A stretch of DNA of 10,920 nucleotides from contig CAMCFM010000102.1 in NCBI GenBank assembly GCA_945874095.1, forward strand, positions 1-10,920, written 5' to 3'. Shown here piece after piece: positions 7,464 to 10,920 of this stretch. The position numbers and the translations under genes were made by a program. The notes below the pieces were generated by a model. The model did not search any database. It had not been told where the DNA came from and saw only the letters and a program-made list of their open reading frames with translations. Numbering within the stretch: the stretch's first letter is position 1; every line of letters starts with the position of its first letter. Source of the stretch: Candidatus Kuenenia stuttgartensis. Lineage in GTDB: Bacteria; Planctomycetota; Planctomycetia; Isosphaerales; Isosphaeraceae.

Positions 7464-8855
7464 TCAGGCGATGATCTCGTGAGCCACGTTCCCATGAACA
7501 TCGGTCAGGCGAAAGTCCCGGCCTGAGTAGCGGAACGTGAGTTTCTCGTGATTCATGCCCATCAAGTGGAGAATGGTCGCATGGAGATCATGAACGCTCA
7601 TCCGATTTTCCACGGCTTTCATGCCAAGATCGTCGGTAGCACCAAATGTCATTCCACCCTTTACGCCGCCTCCGGCAAGCCACATGCTGAAGCCAGTGGC
7701 ATGGTGATTGCGTCCGTTGGTACCCTCGGCAGTCGGGGTTCGGCCAAACTCTCCACCCCACACAATCAGAGTGTCGTTGAACAGGCCCCGGGCCTTGAGA
7801 TCATGGATCAAGCCGGCGATGGCCTGATCGCTTTTTATTGCATCTCGCTTATGATCCATAATGCTGCCGTGAGCGTCCCACGGCTGGCCTGAGCCATAAT
7901 ACAGTTGCACCATGCGCACACCTCGTTCTACAAGACGCCGAGCGATCATGCACCCATCTGCGAATTCGCCCTTGCCGTAAAGGTCGCGTGTGGCAGCCGT
8001 TTCGCGGCGAATGTCAAATGCTTCCTGAGCCTCTGACTGCATTCGATAAGCAATTTCGAGCGATTGAATTCGGGCTTCAAGCTGATTATCCTGAGGCCGT
8101 TGATCCATGTGGCTCTGATTCATCTTCTGCATCAGGTCAAGCAGACGGCGCTGGGATGTGCTGGTGACGGACGTGTTCTTGAGGTGGCCAATCACTTTTT
8201 CTGGATCAAGATTCGAGTTGTTAACGTGCGTACCCTGATAAATGCCGGGCAAAAAGCTGTTCGACCAAAGGGCTGGGCCAACCACGGGCTTGCCAGGACA
8301 AAGCACCACAAAACCCGGCAGGTTCTGATTTTCCGTACCAAGTCCATACGTCAGCCATGAGCCAAGGCTTGGCCGAATCGGCTGCTGGCTGCCTGAATTC
8401 ATCATGAACAGGCCCGGTTCATGGTTCGGAGTGCTCGTATACATCGACCTCAGAACGCAAATATCGTCGATCGTTCTACCCACGTGAGGGTACAACTCGC
8501 TGACCTCAATACCACTTTGACCATAACGGCTGAATTTAAATGGGGATGCGAGATATTTTCCCTTGCCATTGGACGCTTGCTTGCCAGCCTGCTTTTCCAG
8601 CTCAGGCTTGGGATCAAATGTGTCCACATGCGATGGACCGCCATTCATGAACAGGAATATGACGTGCTTGGCCTTGGCTGGAAAGTGCGAAGCCTTTGGG
8701 CTCAGAGGATTTTCAGACGTGTCTGAGCCTGAAGGCTGCTGATCGGCACCACAAACGCCTGCCAGCCCCAACATCCCAAAACCTGCAGCGGTCCGCGCGA
8801 GAACTTCCCGACGCGACATGAACGGATACCGACTATTGATCAATTGCTCATTCAT
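7464..8855 (-). CDS. DUF1501 domain-containing protein (sulfatase-like fold), Tat-type signal
   Basis: A 463-residue DUF1501 protein, a family related to the alkaline phosphatase/sulfatase superfamily and very common in Planctomycetota, usually beside PSD1-type proteins; its reaction is not established. The N terminus has a twin-arginine signal (SRREVL, R15-R16) and a hydrophobic stretch ending in LAGVCGAD (31-38), which resembles but does not match a lipobox because V rather than G or A precedes the cysteine. Family motifs are NGGPSHVDTFD at 71-81, GGEFGRTP at 367-374, GRNHH at 381-385 and HDLHAT at 422-427, the last near the metal-ligand-like histidines. Length is typical. The start lies only 6 bases after the stop of the PSD1 gene, so translation is probably coupled. 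The family call is very secure, the function unknown. Confidence 0.96.
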   Translation of the reverse strand: MNEQLINSRYPFMSRREVLARTAAGFGMLGLAGVCGADQQPSGSDTSENPLSPKASHFPAKAKHVIFLFMNGGPSHVDTFDPKPELEKQAGKQASNGKGKYLASPFKFSRYGQSGIEVSELYPHVGRTIDDICVLRSMYTSTPNHEPGLFMMNSGSQQPIRPSLGSWLTYGLGTENQNLPGFVVLCPGKPVVGPALWSNSFLPGIYQGTHVNNSNLDPEKVIGHLKNTSVTSTSQRRLLDLMQKMNQSHMDQRPQDNQLEARIQSLEIAYRMQSEAQEAFDIRRETAATRDLYGKGEFADGCMIARRLVERGVRMVQLYYGSGQPWDAHGSIMDHKRDAIKSDQAIAGLIHDLKARGLFNDTLIVWGGEFGRTPTAEGTNGRNHHATGFSMWLAGGGVKGGMTFGATDDLGMKAVENRMSVHDLHATILHLMGMNHEKLTFRYSGRDFRLTDVHGNVAHEIIA

Positions 8856-8861
8856 GGTCGT

Positions 8862-10920
8862 TTAATCCACATATGCGAATTCGTTGGTACCCAGCATGGC
8901 CAGGCAGAATTGTTCCAGAGGGGCGAGCGTATCGCCTGATTCCGCAGAGCTTGAAGCCGCCATAAACTCCAGGGCAGACCTCAGTTCCAGATCATTGGGA
9001 CTGCGTCCGTAAAGCAGGGCAAACGCCCGCTTGATCCGGTCCGGATCCGTACCAGCTTCCCGAATGAGACGCTTGGCCAGAGATTTGGCCTGACCGACCA
9101 TAAAGTCGCTGTTGAGAACGAAAAGCTGTTGAAGAGGAACCGTGGTCACCGCCCTTTCGCCGGCTGTGATGTTCGGGTCAGGGAAGTCAAACAATCGCAG
9201 AAGATCGTTCAACTGGTGACGGCTGATAAATCCGTAAAGCGTCCGGCGGCGATGATCTTCCGTCAATCGGCTTGATGGCCCGCCTATCTCACGACTCAAT
9301 GTCCCGGAAACCGCCAGAACCGAGTCACGCCAAGGCTCCACTTCCAATCGCCTGCGATTCATCCTCCAGAGATAACGGTTCTCAGGATCAATTTCCTGAT
9401 TCCCTGAAACTCCCGTACTGCTCTGCTGATAAGTGGCAGAGAGCATGATCTGGCGATGCAGGCCCTTCATCGACCATCCGGATTCCATCAGGCCAACCGC
9501 CAGTGTGTCGAGCAATTCAGGATGGCTCGGTCGATCCCCCAACTGTCCAAAATTGTTCAGAGTACGCACCAGCCCTGCTCCGAAATGCCCTGCCCATATG
9601 CGATTGACAATCACTCGGGCTGTCAGGGGATTCTCTTTCGAAGCGATCGAGTTGGCTAACTCCAACCGCCCGCTCCCCTTGGTCTTGAACGCATGCTTCT
9701 GACCTGCCGTTAATGCAGATGGAAATGATCGGACTGCAAGCTCGCCCTGTTTTTTCGGATCGCCTGCAATGTAAATTTTCAAGTCTCTACCCGCACCGTC
9801 TTTCAACGTATGCGCCATCGGTACGGCAATCGCTTCAGCCACCTTCTTTAGAGATCCTAAACTCTGCCGCAGCATAGCGATATCCGATGCCGGCTTACCT
9901 ACCAGTAATGGTTCAACTTCATTCGATGCAAGTCCAAGCACGCCTCGTTCATCCACCATTTCCGAGAGTAAAACAGCATCCTTACGACGGCTGACTTGAT
10001 CCAGCTTCGACAGATCACCTGTATCATGCGCCTTAGAGGCTTCCGCAAGCTGCTTCGCAGTCGGCTGATACATCAACCTGACATTCGATAGTACGGCATG
10101 GTCGCTCGAGATCGTGTTCTCTGTCTCAGAGATCTGAGCTCCTGTCGTAACTATTGTCAGATACTGAGCTTCTGGAGGAATCGGCACATCAAACTTGACG
10201 AACTTCCCATGTCCCAAAATCGGCTCGGGTGGCTTTCCATCAAAGTGATAAACACCATCGTTTTCGTCCACCTTCACCGGCTGTCCGTTCACATATCCTG
10301 CCAGAATGGCCCCTTTATTCAGGCCCTTCAGATGAGGCTTGGAAACAATCACGGCAATATGAACACTCGCCGACTGGCCAAACGAATCGTCATTGATCCC
10401 AGCACGCTCAACTTGAAACGCCATCGTCTCGCTCGGCGAAATCAGGCCTGATCGCCGTATCTCGTTGAGGTTGAATGTGATCAGGGAATTCGCATGCATC
10501 CCGATCCCCTGCTCCGTGCGACCAATTCCGGCTGCAACCGCATGGCCTTTGGTACGAATTCCACCCTCACTCGACCACGCGTCATTGGTAATCTGACCAT
10601 GCTGGCGGGAATCACTGCCAAGAGACCCCAAATCAAAACTGATTCCAGGAGCAATTTTTGCGGACTTGCCCCATCCCTGAGCCACGGTCTCAACGCCCAG
10701 GCTCTCCTTGGTCGCCACAGCCTTGAACGGGTCGCTGGCTATGGCAGAATCCAGAAGTGCCCCTTTCTTATCATCGAAAAGGTTCCCCAATGGAATCGTT
10801 CCAGGTTCAACCCGTGTTCGATCCTCATCCGATATGAATGCAAAATTATCGCCAAACTGTCGCTTCAATAAGTCTCGCTGACCAATCAGTGATTCCACCT
10901 TGGCCTGAAGATCATGACTG
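8862..10920 (-). CDS. PSD1/DUF1553 domain-containing protein with NPCBM-like domain (5' end beyond window)
   Basis: The C-terminal 686 residues of a large planctomycete protein; the frame stays open to the right edge (SHDLQAKV precedes a GTG at 10898), so that GTG is not the likely start. Numbering from that GTG, residues 1-15 look coiled-coil-like. Residues about 85-280 resemble an NPCBM-type carbohydrate-binding module, with the signature GIGMHANSLITFNL at 131-144. DUF1553 spans roughly 395-640, with NPLTARVIVNRIWAGHFG (423-440), PSHPELLDTLA (457-467), SATYQQSS (487-494), NRRRLEVEPWRDS (514-526) and PLQQLFVLNS (588-597). Full-length members usually begin with a signal peptide, a planctomycete cytochrome c (PSC) and DUF1549, expected to the right of the window. 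It is likely extracytoplasmic, perhaps an electron-transfer partner of the neighbouring enzymes; that role is inference. The stop is 6 bases before the DUF1501 ATG. Confidence 0.95.
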   Translation of the reverse strand, partial: SHDLQAKVESLIGQRDLLKRQFGDNFAFISDEDRTRVEPGTIPLGNLFDDKKGALLDSAIASDPFKAVATKESLGVETVAQGWGKSAKIAPGISFDLGSLGSDSRQHGQITNDAWSSEGGIRTKGHAVAAGIGRTEQGIGMHANSLITFNLNEIRRSGLISPSETMAFQVERAGINDDSFGQSASVHIAVIVSKPHLKGLNKGAILAGYVNGQPVKVDENDGVYHFDGKPPEPILGHGKFVKFDVPIPPEAQYLTIVTTGAQISETENTISSDHAVLSNVRLMYQPTAKQLAEASKAHDTGDLSKLDQVSRRKDAVLLSEMVDERGVLGLASNEVEPLLVGKPASDIAMLRQSLGSLKKVAEAIAVPMAHTLKDGAGRDLKIYIAGDPKKQGELAVRSFPSALTAGQKHAFKTKGSGRLELANSIASKENPLTARVIVNRIWAGHFGAGLVRTLNNFGQLGDRPSHPELLDTLAVGLMESGWSMKGLHRQIMLSATYQQSSTGVSGNQEIDPENRYLWRMNRRRLEVEPWRDSVLAVSGTLSREIGGPSSRLTEDHRRRTLYGFISRHQLNDLLRLFDFPDPNITAGERAVTTVPLQQLFVLNSDFMVGQAKSLAKRLIREAGTDPDRIKRAFALLYGRSPNDLELRSALEFMAASSSAESGDTLAPLEQFCLAMLGTNEFAYVD

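Noticed and set aside
10896..10898. GTG as the start of the DUF1553 protein
   Set aside because: The frame stays open to the window edge upstream of it, and family members are much longer at the N terminus.

Overview
The window looks like planctomycete chromosome. The evidence is the right half: a minus-strand run encoding a DUF1549/DUF1553-type (PSD1 family) protein, a DUF1501 protein and a Tat-exported Gfo/Idh/MocA oxidoreductase, a combination strongly expanded in Planctomycetota. Start sites lack strong Shine-Dalgarno sequences, which also fits that phylum. The genus cannot be fixed from the sequence. Every supported gene, including the tRNA, is on the minus strand, so transcription runs from right to left.

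Right block (about 5253-10920): the PSD1/DUF1553 gene enters from beyond the right edge. It is followed 6 bases later by the DUF1501 gene, 45 bases later by the Gfo/Idh/MocA gene, and 48 bases later by a 272-residue protein of unknown function whose strand pattern recalls the CYTH/triphosphate tunnel fold. The tight spacing suggests one operon. Its first three products are probably periplasmic or extracytoplasmic and involved in carbohydrate or sulfated-polymer metabolism; this role is inferred from family context and has not been demonstrated.

Middle (4048-5252): a tRNA-Val (anticodon UAC) with a good sigma70-like promoter, and about 990 bases without a credible protein gene. That non-coding stretch holds an array of roughly 154-bp tandem repeats (two full copies flanked by partial copies), a run of ten G, a perfect 16-bp palindrome, and a candidate extended -10 promoter in front of hsdR.

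Left block (1-4047): a type I restriction-modification locus in the order hsdR then hsdM. HsdR is complete with nuclease and helicase motifs. HsdM carries the m6A methyltransferase motifs but runs off the left edge. The specificity subunit hsdS is not seen and should lie to the left, either separate or fused to HsdM.

No clearly new system is demonstrated. The items most worth a second look are the tandem repeat array between the restriction locus and the tRNA, the palindrome upstream of hsdR, the possibility that the restriction locus is an island at the 3' end of tRNA-Val, and the CYTH-like unknown protein.
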